From CAZCJU01 sp964498965 (lineage in GTDB: Bacteria > Bacillota > Clostridia > Oscillospirales > CAG-272), in assembly GCA_964498965.1 (NCBI GenBank), contig CAZCJU010000022.1:1-22225 (forward strand): DNA of 22,225 nt. Direction: 5' to 3'. Of this stretch, positions 6,240 to 13,924 are shown one piece after another; within the stretch, counting starts at the first letter, position 1; each line of letters opens with the position of its first letter. The position numbers and the translations under genes are program-made. The notes under the pieces are model-generated. The model saw nothing but the letters and a program-made list of their open reading frames with translations. It had not been told where the DNA came from and did not search any database.

Positions 6240-8033
6240 ATGAAAAAAATAACCGAGGACGTTATATACGTCGGTGTGAACGACAAAATGATCGATCTGT
6301 TTGAGGGACAGTATAAAGTACCTAACGGCATTTCCTATAACTCCTATGTGATAAAAGACCGAAAAACGGCGATTATGGATACCGTTGATAAAAACTTTAC
6401 GCATGAATGGCTCGATAACGTCGGCGAAGCTCTTGACGGCAAAATTCCCGATTATCTTATCGTACAGCACATGGAGCCGGATCACTCTGCGAATATTGTC
6501 AGCTTTATGAAAGCTTATCCGGAGGCGACGGTGGTTGCGTCGGCAAAGTCGTTTGCCATGATGAAAAACTTTTTCGGCGATGAATTTTCGGAGCGACGCG
6601 TCGTTGTCGGGGAAGGAGATACGCTTTCTCTCGGTCGTCATACGCTTACGTTTGTTACCGCACCGATGGTGCATTGGCCTGAGGTTATCGTGACGTATGA
6701 CGGCTATGATAAAATTTTGTTTTCCGCAGATGGCTTCGGCAAGTTCGGTACTCCGGACACCGTTGAGGATTGGGCGTGCGAAGCTCGTCGGTACTACTTC
6801 GGCATCGTCGGAAAATACGGTGTTCAGGTACAAGCACTTTTGAAAAAAGCGGCAAAGCTCGATATAGAGAAAATATGCCCTTTGCACGGCCCGGTGCTGA
6901 CGAATAATTTGGGATATTATGTCGATTTGTATAATACATGGTCGTCTTATGAAGCGGAAGACGACGGAATAGTGATCGCTTATACCTCCGTTTACGGAAA
7001 TACGAAGAAAGCCATAGAACTTTTAGCCGAAAAGCTCAGAAACGGCGGATGTCCCAAGGTAGTCGTGAACGACCTTGCCAGGGTCGATATGTCGGAAGCC
7101 GTCGAGGACGCATTCAGATACGGAAAGCTCGTCCTTGCGACAACGACCTATAATGCCGATGTTTTTCCCTTTATGAAAGAATTTATAAATCATCTGACCG
7201 AGCGTGCATATAAAAACCGCACGGTGGCGTTTATCGAAAACGGAAGCTGGGCACCGCTTGCCGCAGATGTAATGAAAAAAATGCTTGAGGGCTGTAAAAA
7301 TCTGTCGTTTGCGGAAAATAAGGTCACGATAAGGTCCGCTTTGTCCGAGGAAAGCAAAGAGCAGATATGCTCGCTTGCCGATGAGCTTTGTGCGGAATAT
7401 AAAGCACGCTTCGATTTGAATGCGAATAAGAACGATCCGAATGCATTGTCCAAAATCGGCTACGGACTTTATGTTGTAACCTCAAACGACGGAAAAAAGG
7501 ATAACGGCTTCATTGTAAACACCGTAATGCAGGTCACAAATACACCCGACAAAATTGCCGTTACCGTGAGCAAAGAGAATTATTCGCACCACGTCATCAA
7601 ACAAACTGGCAAAATGAATTTGAATTGCCTGACGACCGACGCACCGTTCAGAGTATTCGAAAATTTCGGCTTTAAAAGCGGAAGAAATACGGATAAATTC
7701 GCCGATGACACTGTTTACCGCTCCGATAACGGCCTGGCAATCCTCGGAAAATATATCAATTCGTTTATGTCGCTTTCGGTCGAGGAATACGTAGATCTCG
7801 GCACACACGGAATGTTCATTTGCTCGATAGACGAGGCGAGAGTCATAAATAACGCCGAAACGATGACGTATGAGTATTATAAGAAAAACGTTAAACCGAA
7901 GCCCGAAGCCGAGATTAAAAAAGGCTTTGTTTGCACGATCTGCGGCTATGTATACGAGGGCGAAACGCTCCCGGACGATTTTGCATGCCCGCTCTGTAAG
8001 CACGGTGCAAGTGATTTCGAAAAGCTCGATTGA
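6240..8033 (+). CDS. Flavodiiron protein fused to flavin reductase and rubredoxin domains
   Basis: Cytosolic O2 and/or NO reductase of anaerobes, 597 residues, with four domains. (1) A metallo-beta-lactamase-like diiron domain (about 1-240) with all expected ligands: His77, Glu79, Asp81, His82, His145, Asp164, His216. (2) A flavodoxin domain (about 243-385) with the FMN phosphate loop TSVYGNTKKA. (3) A flavin-reductase-like domain (about 400-555; ALSKIGYGLYVVTS, FIVNTVMQVT). (4) A rubredoxin (563-597) with CTIC and CPLC (Cys565, 568, 583, 586) and a short loop like that of rubrerythrin. The last two domains match the architecture of the separate Hrb (high molecular weight rubredoxin) that passes electrons to FprA in Moorella; here both are in one chain, so electrons may pass from NAD(P)H to the diiron site without a partner. 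GCGAGG is a weak ribosome binding site. Transcribed alone. Confidence 0.93.
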   Translation: MKKITEDVIYVGVNDKMIDLFEGQYKVPNGISYNSYVIKDRKTAIMDTVDKNFTHEWLDNVGEALDGKIPDYLIVQHMEPDHSANIVSFMKAYPEATVVASAKSFAMMKNFFGDEFSERRVVVGEGDTLSLGRHTLTFVTAPMVHWPEVIVTYDGYDKILFSADGFGKFGTPDTVEDWACEARRYYFGIVGKYGVQVQALLKKAAKLDIEKICPLHGPVLTNNLGYYVDLYNTWSSYEAEDDGIVIAYTSVYGNTKKAIELLAEKLRNGGCPKVVVNDLARVDMSEAVEDAFRYGKLVLATTTYNADVFPFMKEFINHLTERAYKNRTVAFIENGSWAPLAADVMKKMLEGCKNLSFAENKVTIRSALSEESKEQICSLADELCAEYKARFDLNANKNDPNALSKIGYGLYVVTSNDGKKDNGFIVNTVMQVTNTPDKIAVTVSKENYSHHVIKQTGKMNLNCLTTDAPFRVFENFGFKSGRNTDKFADDTVYRSDNGLAILGKYINSFMSLSVEEYVDLGTHGMFICSIDEARVINNAETMTYEYYKKNVKPKPEAEIKKGFVCTICGYVYEGETLPDDFACPLCKHGASDFEKLD

Positions 8034-8071
8034 CCGGTTGTGTAAAATCGCAGAATAATACTGCGTGAAAC

Positions 8072-8121
8072 TTGCCGCCGAAAGGAGAAAGCGTACGTTC
8101 GTTTCCTCCTTTCGTAGGCAA
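8072..8121 (+). other. Long hairpin pairing an SD-like arm with an anti-SD-like arm
   Basis: TTGCC (8072-8076) pairs with GGCAA (8117-8121); after a 2x2 internal loop, CGAAAGGA (8079-8086) pairs with TCCTTTCG (8107-8114); after one bulged C, GAAA pairs with TTTC around an 11-nt loop. That is 17 base pairs. The left arm contains AAAGGAG. The right arm contains CCTCCTTTC, the sequence of the 16S rRNA 3' tail. A shorter hairpin, CGCAG-N7-CTGCG (8049-8065), precedes it. No U tract follows, so it is not a standard terminator; it may form the 3' end of the flavodiiron mRNA. Confidence 0.6.
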
Positions 8122-8162
8122 CGTGAACGATAAGATAAAGCGAAAAATTTTCTTAAAAACAC

Positions 8163-8191
8163 TTGACAAATCGAAATCGATGTGATATAAT
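8163..8191 (+). promoter_or_regulatory. Consensus sigma-A promoter of infC-rpmI-rplT
   Basis: Full-consensus TTGACA (8163-8168), a 17-nt spacer, and TATAAT (8186-8191). Transcription should start near 8198, leaving a leader of about 136 nt before infC. Confidence 0.93.
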
Positions 8192-8197
8192 AACGGA

Positions 8198-8333
8198 ACA
8201 ATAAAGAAGTAACGAATTCCGTACTCACCCCAGCCGACAGGGTAAAGGGTCAATATTGCATGAGCCGATTTGTGGCTTGTTGTTTGTGCGGACGGAGTTT
8301 GTACCGCACGTTTTTTATTTTGGAGGTGTTAAT
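8198..8333 (+). promoter_or_regulatory. Attenuator leader of the infC operon (L20-leader type)
   Basis: Structured leader between a consensus promoter and infC that ends in an intrinsic terminator (8286-8320). In B. subtilis and relatives, ribosomal protein L20 binds such a leader and promotes premature termination. Seen here: a small hairpin GAGCC/GGCTT (8262-8266 with 8274-8278), and a possible antiterminator in which 8218-8228 (TCCGTACTCAC) pairs with the 5' arm of the terminator (8286-8296) at 9 of 11 positions. The assignment to the L20-leader family rests on position and terminator, not on a covariance match. Confidence 0.75.
8286..8320 (+). terminator. Attenuator terminator before infC
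   Basis: GTGCGG (8286-8291) pairs with CCGCAC (8304-8309), followed by G and TTTTTTATTT. The stem can be extended by AC/GT across a bulged A. It lies between the promoter and the infC ribosome binding site, so it must be bypassed for expression. Confidence 0.88.
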
Positions 8334-8858
8334 ATCAGCACAAAAGATCTTATGATCAACGAGAACATACGGCTTCCCCGTGCGAGGGTTATCGATGAAA
8401 AGGGAGAACCGCTCGGAATAATGTCCTCGGACGAGGCTCTCAGAACAGCATACGACAGAGGTTTGGATCTCGTGCTTATCGCTCCGCAGGCGGAAATACC
8501 CGTTTGTCGTATAATGGACTACGGTAAATATCGCTTCGACCGCGATAAAAAAGACAAGGAAGCACGTAAAAAACAGCAGAATGCCGAGATAAAAGAGATT
8601 CAGCTTTCGTATAAAATAGACACGCACGACTTCGAAACGAAGGTCAAACATGCCAAACGTTTCCTGAACGGAATGGATAAGGTAAAGGTTGTCCTCCGCT
8701 TCAAAGGTCGCCAAATGACTCACCAGGACATCGGATACAATCTGCTTAAGCGTTTTGCCGAGGCATGTGCAGATTCGGGTACACTCGATAAGCCGCCGAT
8801 AGCCGAGGGAAGAAATATAACAATGCTCATAAATCCGTTGAAGCCCGACAAAAAATAA
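8334..8858 (+). CDS. infC: Translation initiation factor IF-3
   Basis: Binds the 30S subunit, prevents premature 50S joining and checks the initiator codon. The 174-residue protein shows the N-terminal domain (MINENIRLPRARVID), the conserved PVCRIMDYGKYRFDRDKK linker region, and the C-terminal domain (KEIQLSYKIDTHDFETKVK, RFKGRQMTHQDIG). I start it at the ATC at 8334 because GGAGGTG (8322-8328) is placed ideally for it and the resulting start, (M)STKDLMINENIR, aligns with Bacillus IF-3. Non-AUG starts are a known feature of infC that lets IF-3 repress its own translation. An ATG at 8352 would be 25 nt from the ribosome binding site, and the ATG at 8256 lies upstream of the attenuator stem. 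First gene of infC-rpmI-rplT. Confidence 0.93.
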   Translation: MSTKDLMINENIRLPRARVIDEKGEPLGIMSSDEALRTAYDRGLDLVLIAPQAEIPVCRIMDYGKYRFDRDKKDKEARKKQQNAEIKEIQLSYKIDTHDFETKVKHAKRFLNGMDKVKVVLRFKGRQMTHQDIGYNLLKRFAEACADSGTLDKPPIAEGRNITMLINPLKPDKK

Positions 8859-8938
8859 GTTAATAATTTCCGTGTGATTGCGGATTTATTATATAGGGCG
8901 GTCATGCCCGTGCGAAAATCAGAAAGGAAGAAGATACA

Positions 8939-9136
8939 ATGGGAAAAATCAAAACACACAGTGCCTCTGCAAAGAGATTCAGCCTTACCGCTTCGGGAAA
9001 GGTTAAGATCAATCATACAAATCGCCGTCATAAATTGGGACTTAAATCTACGAAGCGTAAAAGAGATTTAAGAAAAACCGGTTATCTCAGCCCCGCCTTT
9101 ACGAAGAATGTAACGGCAATGATACCTAAGCACTGA
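8939..9136 (+). CDS. rpmI: 50S ribosomal protein L35 (bL35)
   Basis: A 65-residue, very basic component of the large ribosomal subunit. MGKIKTHSASAKRFSLTASG matches the family start (K-x-K-T-H-x-x-x-x-K-R-F), and HKLGLKSTKRKRDLRKTGYL matches the conserved basic core. AGAAAGGAAG precedes the ATG at proper spacing. It sits between infC and rplT, in the standard bacterial order, 80 nt after infC and 38 nt before rplT; the first gap contains only a small GGGC/GCCC hairpin. Confidence 0.97.
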   Translation: MGKIKTHSASAKRFSLTASGKVKINHTNRRHKLGLKSTKRKRDLRKTGYLSPAFTKNVTAMIPKH

Positions 9137-9174
9137 GTGATCGAAACGATTTATGAATTTGGAGGAATAATGAA

Positions 9175-9531
9175 ATGGCAAGAGTAAAGGGTGCAATCGC
9201 AACGCGCAAGAGAAGAAATAAAATGCTTAAGCTGGCGAAAGGCTACTGGGGTGCTAAGAGCAAGCACTTCAAGATGGCTAAACAGCAGGTAATGAAGAGC
9301 GGTAACTACGCTTTCGCCGGCAGAAAAATGAAGAAGAGAGATTTCCGCAGACTGTGGATAACGAGAATTTCCGCAGAAGCTAAAGTAAACGGAATGAACT
9401 ATTCTACGTTTATGAACGGCTTGAAGAAAGCCGGTATTACGCTTAACCGCAAAATGCTTGCGGAGATCGCCGTATATGACAAGGAAGCATTCGCACAGCT
9501 CGTTAAAAAGGCTGCCGAGGCTCTGGCATAA
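9175..9531 (+). CDS. rplT: 50S ribosomal protein L20 (bL20)
   Basis: A 118-residue basic ribosomal protein that binds 23S rRNA early in large-subunit assembly. The sequence is typical from end to end: MARVKGAIATRKRRNKMLKL, then AKGYWGAKSKHFKMAKQQV, RKMKKRDFRRLWITRISA, and a C-terminal domain with NRKMLAEIAVYD. GGAGGAATA lies before the ATG. In Firmicutes L20 is also the repressor of its own operon, acting on the leader upstream of infC, and the leader found at 8198-8333 fits this. Last gene of the operon, followed by a hairpin terminator. Confidence 0.98.
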   Translation: MARVKGAIATRKRRNKMLKLAKGYWGAKSKHFKMAKQQVMKSGNYAFAGRKMKKRDFRRLWITRISAEAKVNGMNYSTFMNGLKKAGITLNRKMLAEIAVYDKEAFAQLVKKAAEALA

Positions 9532-9544
9532 GTTTGTGATATTC

Positions 9545-9580
9545 GAGCTGTCGCACGGGTTTTTCCGTGCGACAGCTTCT
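9545..9580 (+). terminator. Terminator after rplT
   Basis: AGCTGTCGCACGG (9546-9558) and CCGTGCGACAGCT (9565-9577) form a perfect 13-bp stem around a GTTTTT loop. The tail TTCTGCTATA is only moderately U-rich, so some read-through into the methyltransferase gene is possible. Confidence 0.75.
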
Positions 9581-9619
9581 GCTATATGTGAAATGATATA
9601 CAGTAATATGCGGTGATAT

Positions 9620-10462
9620 ATGAAATCATATAAAAAAATAGAAAGCAGATCCAATCCGCTTATTGTCGAATGTGCTAAATTGAATTTGAAAAAATATCGA
9701 GAGAGCTGTCAAAGATTCTTTACGGAAGGGAAAAAGCTCGCACTCGAAGCCGCAATGGCGGGTATCAGCCCGATATATGTTATTTACGACGAAGAATTTG
9801 CAGACGAAAATGTAAATTTTTGTCGCGATATTGAGGAACGTTTTGATAACGGCACTGAGTATTTTGTTACAAAAAATGAAAATTTACGTAAAATAAGCGG
9901 TGAGGCTTCCCCCGAAGGGATCATTTGTGTATTTAAACATATTGACAAAATCAAAAAAATAGATAAAATAAATACAACTATGCCGGAAAAAACACCGCAT
10001 AAAACCGACGGCTGTGCAGTGGTGCTTGAAAGCCTTCGTGACCCGGGAAATCTCGGTACGGTCATAAGAACCGCTTTGGCATTCGAGATCGACGAACTTT
10101 TTGTTTCACCCGACTGTGCGGATCTGTATAACCTTAAAGCCTTGCGAGGCTCAATGGGGGCGGTATTCAGACAGAATATAACGATCTGCGACAGTCTGGA
10201 TGCCGTGGCATATCTGCGTGCCACCGGCAGACGTGTGTATGCGACGGCATTGCATGATAAAGCACTGCTTTTGGGACGTATCGAGATCGACGTCAATACG
10301 GCGTTTGTCATAGGAAACGAAGCCAACGGTCTGCGTCGCGAAACGGTGAATGCCTGCGACGGATGTATGTTGATACCTATGGGAAAATATTCAGAGTCAT
10401 TGAATGCTTCCGTTGCTTCGGCGGTATTGATGTGGGAGTTGACAAAAAACAAACATAATTAA
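9620..10462 (+). CDS. TrmH/SpoU-family RNA 2'-O-methyltransferase
   Basis: Predicted S-adenosylmethionine-dependent RNA ribose methyltransferase, 280 residues. The N-terminal domain (about 1-106) resembles the L30e-like RNA-binding domain of RlmB-type enzymes (SRSNPLIVECAKL, FFTEGKKLALEA). The C-terminal SPOUT domain starts near 133 and has all three motifs: LRDPGNLGTVIRTA (139-152), FVIGNEANGL (229-238) and IPMGKYSESLNASVASAVL (252-270). A lysine-rich linker (about 108-130) joins the domains. Its place next to infC-rpmI-rplT matches the ysgA-like genes of Firmicutes, which are presumed to modify 23S rRNA; the exact nucleotide is not known from this sequence. The ribosome binding site is weak (GCGGTGAT), and no clear promoter separates it from rplT, so it may depend on read-through. 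Confidence 0.9.
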   Translation: MKSYKKIESRSNPLIVECAKLNLKKYRESCQRFFTEGKKLALEAAMAGISPIYVIYDEEFADENVNFCRDIEERFDNGTEYFVTKNENLRKISGEASPEGIICVFKHIDKIKKIDKINTTMPEKTPHKTDGCAVVLESLRDPGNLGTVIRTALAFEIDELFVSPDCADLYNLKALRGSMGAVFRQNITICDSLDAVAYLRATGRRVYATALHDKALLLGRIEIDVNTAFVIGNEANGLRRETVNACDGCMLIPMGKYSESLNASVASAVLMWELTKNKHN

Positions 10463-10483
10463 CAAATATCGGGAGTGAATAAT

Positions 10484-11680
10484 TTGCAAAACGATCAGCT
10501 ATACTTTTTATGGCTTGCATCGAAATTTCCGGTAGGCTCGGATATCTTTTCACGCTTGCTTGAAAAATTCGAATGCGTAGAGGAAATATATTTATCGAAC
10601 AAATACGAGATCAGCTCAAAGGGCTTCGGCAGCGATGTGGTGTATCCGTTGCTCGGAAAATCGCTCGAAGAAGCCAAACGTGTTCAGGATCTTTGCTATA
10701 AGAAAAGTATAGGTATATTATGTTGTACCGACCCGAGCTATCCGTCGTATCTTTACGACATTCCGAATCCGCCGATACTTTTGTTTTTCAGAGGATATAT
10801 TCCGAATTTGGACGACAACGTGGCGATCGGAATGGTGGGTACGAGAGATATGAGCGATACCGGTAAATTCGTCGCTCACCGTTTTGCTTTCAACGCCGCA
10901 GCGGCTGGTGCTATAGTCGTAAGCGGTCTTGCCGTAGGTATAGATTCGATGTGTCATATGGGTGCTATTGACGGCGGCGGTGAAACGATAGCCGTATTGG
11001 GTAACGGCGTAGACGGAGTTTATCCGAGAGAAAATTCCATATTGTACGACAGAGTACGGGAACATGGTGCGATCATTTCCGAATATTTTCCCGGCTCCGC
11101 TCCGAGCAGAGATAATTTTCCGGTGAGAAACAGACTTATCGCAGGCTTTTCGAGAGCGGTGGTCGTGGTCGAAGCACCGGTGGGAAGCGGAGCGTTGATA
11201 ACGGCAAGCTATGCGGAACTGCAGGGCAAGCCGGTGTACGTCGTACCGGGTACGCCGATAAATCCGATGTGTGCCGGATCGAATTCGTTGCTTCAGCTGA
11301 ATGCCAAGCCCGCACTCGACGTTTTTGATTTTTTGGCGGGCTACGATATGACGTTCCCGCACAGAATATCCGCTCAAAACGTATCAAAGAAGAAGTATTA
11401 TATGTCCGGCTACGAAAAGCCCATCGAAAGCGGTAAAAAAGTGCTTTCGCTCAACTCAAAACGAAATGTAAGACCACCCGACGGCTTGTACGGCGACGAA
11501 CGGATCGCATATGAAACCATTCTTTCGGACGGACTTGTGATCGCCGATATGCTCGTCGAAAAGGGAATGGAGCGTAATACCGCCATACGTGCCTTTGTCC
11601 AGCTCGAGGTCAGAGGATACGTTACCTCCTTGCCGGGAGGATTTTATACGGCAAAGCTTATTCAGGAGAAGAAAGAATAA
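10484..11680 (+). CDS. dprA: DNA processing protein DprA (Smf)
   Basis: Binds incoming single-stranded DNA and loads RecA during natural transformation; it is also conserved in bacteria not known to be competent. The 398-residue protein contains an N-terminal SAM-like helical region, a central Rossmann domain with the family motifs VGTRDMSDTG, SGLAVGIDSMCH, LGNGVDGVYP, FPVRNRLIAGFS, EAPVGSGALITA and VYVVPG, and a C-terminal winged-helix domain (about 335-398). I choose the TTG at 10484 because GGGAG (10471-10475) is 8 nt away. The GTG at 10475 overlaps that ribosome binding site and would add three residues. It is 21 nt downstream of the methyltransferase, and its stop directly abuts the topA ATG. 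The dprA-topA-trmFO order is a standard Firmicutes arrangement. Confidence 0.94.
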   Translation: MQNDQLYFLWLASKFPVGSDIFSRLLEKFECVEEIYLSNKYEISSKGFGSDVVYPLLGKSLEEAKRVQDLCYKKSIGILCCTDPSYPSYLYDIPNPPILLFFRGYIPNLDDNVAIGMVGTRDMSDTGKFVAHRFAFNAAAAGAIVVSGLAVGIDSMCHMGAIDGGGETIAVLGNGVDGVYPRENSILYDRVREHGAIISEYFPGSAPSRDNFPVRNRLIAGFSRAVVVVEAPVGSGALITASYAELQGKPVYVVPGTPINPMCAGSNSLLQLNAKPALDVFDFLAGYDMTFPHRISAQNVSKKKYYMSGYEKPIESGKKVLSLNSKRNVRPPDGLYGDERIAYETILSDGLVIADMLVEKGMERNTAIRAFVQLEVRGYVTSLPGGFYTAKLIQEKKE

Positions 11681-13912
11681 ATGTCAAAGCTCGTAATTGT
11701 CGAATCACCTGCAAAGGCAGGTACTATAAAAGGCTACTTGGGCAGCGGCTATAAGGTAGTGGCATCTAAGGGCCATGTGAAAGATCTGCCGAAAAGCACG
11801 CTCGGCATCGATATAGAAAACGGATTTAAACCGAATTACATCAACATAAGAAGCCGCTCCGAACTTATAGCGAATTTGCGTAAAGAGGCTAAAGAAGCCG
11901 ATCAGATATTTCTCGCAACAGACCCCGACCGGGAGGGAGAAGCAATATCGTGGCACTTGGCGACCGCACTTGACTGCGACGCTTCGAAAACAAAAAGAGT
12001 GACCTTTAACGAGGTGACCAAAGATGCGATCAAAAATGCGATAAAGAATCCGAGAGAGATCGATATGAATCTCGTTAATTCACAGCAGGCACGGCGAATG
12101 CTCGATAGGATCGTCGGTTATAAATTGAGTCCGTTTCTGTGGCATACGGTGAAAAGCGGTCTGTCCGCAGGCAGAGTTCAGTCCGTTGCCACGAAAATAA
12201 TAGTTGACAGAGAAAACGAGATCAGAGCTTTCGTCCCGAAGGAATATTGGAGCATCGACGCATTGCTGAAAACAAAAAACGGAGAAGAGCTTACGGCGAA
12301 ATTTTACGGTATCGACGGAGTTAAAACGGAAATAAACCGCACCGAAGATGCGGAAAAAGTATCCGACGAGATAAAAGGCTCGACGTTCGTTATAAGCGAC
12401 GTAAAAAAAAGCTTGCGAATGAAAAATCCGCAGCCGCCGTTTATTACCTCGACATTGCAACAGGAAGCAAGCAAAAAGCTGAATTTTCGTTCGCAAAAAA
12501 CGATGAAAACGGCACAAGAACTTTATGAGGGAATAAATTTAGGCAGTGAATTGGGCGGCACACAGGGTATCATAACGTATATGAGAACTGATTCGTTGCG
12601 AGTTTCGGAAAGTGCGATAGAGGACGTGAGAGCCTATATAGGTCAGAGATACGGAGAAAAGTATCTGCCCGCAAAGGCACGTGCCTTCAAAACGAGAAGC
12701 GGAGCTCAAGACGCACATGAGGCTATAAGACCGTCAAGCTGTCGTTTCCCGCCCGAAAAAATTAGGGATAAGCTGTCGTCCGATCAGTATAAGCTGTATA
12801 AGCTTATATGGGACAGGTTTGCGGCAAGCCAAATGGCAAGCTGTGAGCTTGATACCGTAAGTGCGGAGATAAAAGCGGGTAAATACGATTATCGTGCGGG
12901 CGGATATACGGTAAGATTCAAGGGCTATACGGCAGTGTACGAGGTCGAGGACGAGGAAGAGGACGGAAAAGGCGTAAAGCTTCCTCAAATGGCAAGCGGG
13001 GATGTATTGACGCTTGAAGAACTCAAACCGCTGCAACATTTTACAGAGCCTCCGGCAAGGTATAACGAAGCGTCACTCATTAAATTTCTCGAGGAAATGG
13101 GAATAGGACGCCCGTCAACATTCACACCGATAATAACAACGATAGTTGCGAGAGATTACGTAAAGCGTGTGGGAAAGACCCTCGTTCCGACATCTCTCGG
13201 AGAGGTCACCACTAAGCTTATGAGCGATAACTTCGCAAATATCGTCGATTATAAGTTTACGGCGAATATGGAAAATGATTTGGACAGTATCGCAAGAGGT
13301 GAGGATACCTACGAAAGAGTTTTATCGAGCTTTTGGAGCGATTTTAAGACCGAGCTTGAAAAAGCCGAAAAAAGCTCTGCCGATACCGTGTACAAATACG
13401 ACGAGGAAAGTGCGGATATAGTTTGCGAAAAATGCGGTGCGGTTATGGTCATCAAAAACGGTAGATACGGAAAATTCGCCGCCTGCCCGAATTACCCGAA
13501 ATGTAAAAATACGAAAAGACTCGATAAGAACGGAAAAGTGATAACGACACCGTTGGCGGAGCCGGTCAGAACCGATATCAAATGTACGGCGTGCGGCGGA
13601 ACGATGCTGTTACGTAGCGGCAAATACGGAGAATTTTATGCGTGCGAGAATTTCCCGAAATGCAAAAATACGATGCCGAAAGCCGATGAAACAGGTGCGG
13701 CTTGCCCCCTTTGCGGCGGTACGGTGGTCAAAAAGCACGGACGCGGAAAAAACGTGTTCTATGCTTGTTCGAATTATCCGAAATGTAATTTTTCCACATC
13801 GTATGCACCGAGCGAAAGCAAATGCCCGTCGTGCAAATGTACATTGTTCGAAAAGAAAAATACAGGCGAGCTTGTATGCCTGAACGGCGAATGCCCGGAG
13901 TGCAAAAAATAA
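11681..13912 (+). CDS. topA: DNA topoisomerase I (type IA)
   Basis: Relaxes negatively supercoiled DNA by single-strand cleavage. The 743-residue protein has an N-terminal Toprim domain (KLVIVESPAKAGTIK with Glu8; acidic cluster DPDREGE at 81-87), the active-site segment GIITYMRTDSLRVS with the nucleophile Tyr300, and the conserved DAHEAIRPS and GIGRPSTFTPII motifs. The C-terminus carries four cysteine clusters of the zinc-ribbon type (first CEKCGAVM...CPNYPKC, then CTACGG, CPLCGG, CPSCKC); the last is smaller. The ATG follows the dprA stop with no gap, and AGGAGAAG inside dprA serves as its ribosome binding site, so the two are probably translationally coupled. The usual VESPAKAKT reads VESPAKAGT here. 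Confidence 0.97.
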   Translation: MSKLVIVESPAKAGTIKGYLGSGYKVVASKGHVKDLPKSTLGIDIENGFKPNYINIRSRSELIANLRKEAKEADQIFLATDPDREGEAISWHLATALDCDASKTKRVTFNEVTKDAIKNAIKNPREIDMNLVNSQQARRMLDRIVGYKLSPFLWHTVKSGLSAGRVQSVATKIIVDRENEIRAFVPKEYWSIDALLKTKNGEELTAKFYGIDGVKTEINRTEDAEKVSDEIKGSTFVISDVKKSLRMKNPQPPFITSTLQQEASKKLNFRSQKTMKTAQELYEGINLGSELGGTQGIITYMRTDSLRVSESAIEDVRAYIGQRYGEKYLPAKARAFKTRSGAQDAHEAIRPSSCRFPPEKIRDKLSSDQYKLYKLIWDRFAASQMASCELDTVSAEIKAGKYDYRAGGYTVRFKGYTAVYEVEDEEEDGKGVKLPQMASGDVLTLEELKPLQHFTEPPARYNEASLIKFLEEMGIGRPSTFTPIITTIVARDYVKRVGKTLVPTSLGEVTTKLMSDNFANIVDYKFTANMENDLDSIARGEDTYERVLSSFWSDFKTELEKAEKSSADTVYKYDEESADIVCEKCGAVMVIKNGRYGKFAACPNYPKCKNTKRLDKNGKVITTPLAEPVRTDIKCTACGGTMLLRSGKYGEFYACENFPKCKNTMPKADETGAACPLCGGTVVKKHGRGKNVFYACSNYPKCNFSTSYAPSESKCPSCKCTLFEKKNTGELVCLNGECPECKK

Positions 13913-13924
13913 ATATTTACCGAA

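Noticed and set aside
5814..6887. Long minus-strand open frame (357 codons) opposite the LysR and flavodiiron genes
   Set aside because: It is antisense to two clearly recognised genes, has no family motif, and crosses their intergenic region; it is a shadow frame.
8193..8222. Hairpin ACGGAA/TTCCGT at the beginning of the infC leader
   Set aside because: Most of the left arm lies upstream of the predicted transcription start, so it would not be fully present in the RNA.
8256..8333. N-terminal extension of IF-3 from the ATG at 8256
   Set aside because: The extension is encoded across the attenuator stem and U tract and has no counterpart in IF-3; the ribosome binding site lies after it.
9784..10452. 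Minus-strand open frame of 222 codons opposite the SpoU methyltransferase
   Set aside because: It mirrors the coding frame of a well-supported gene and lacks a ribosome binding site or motif.
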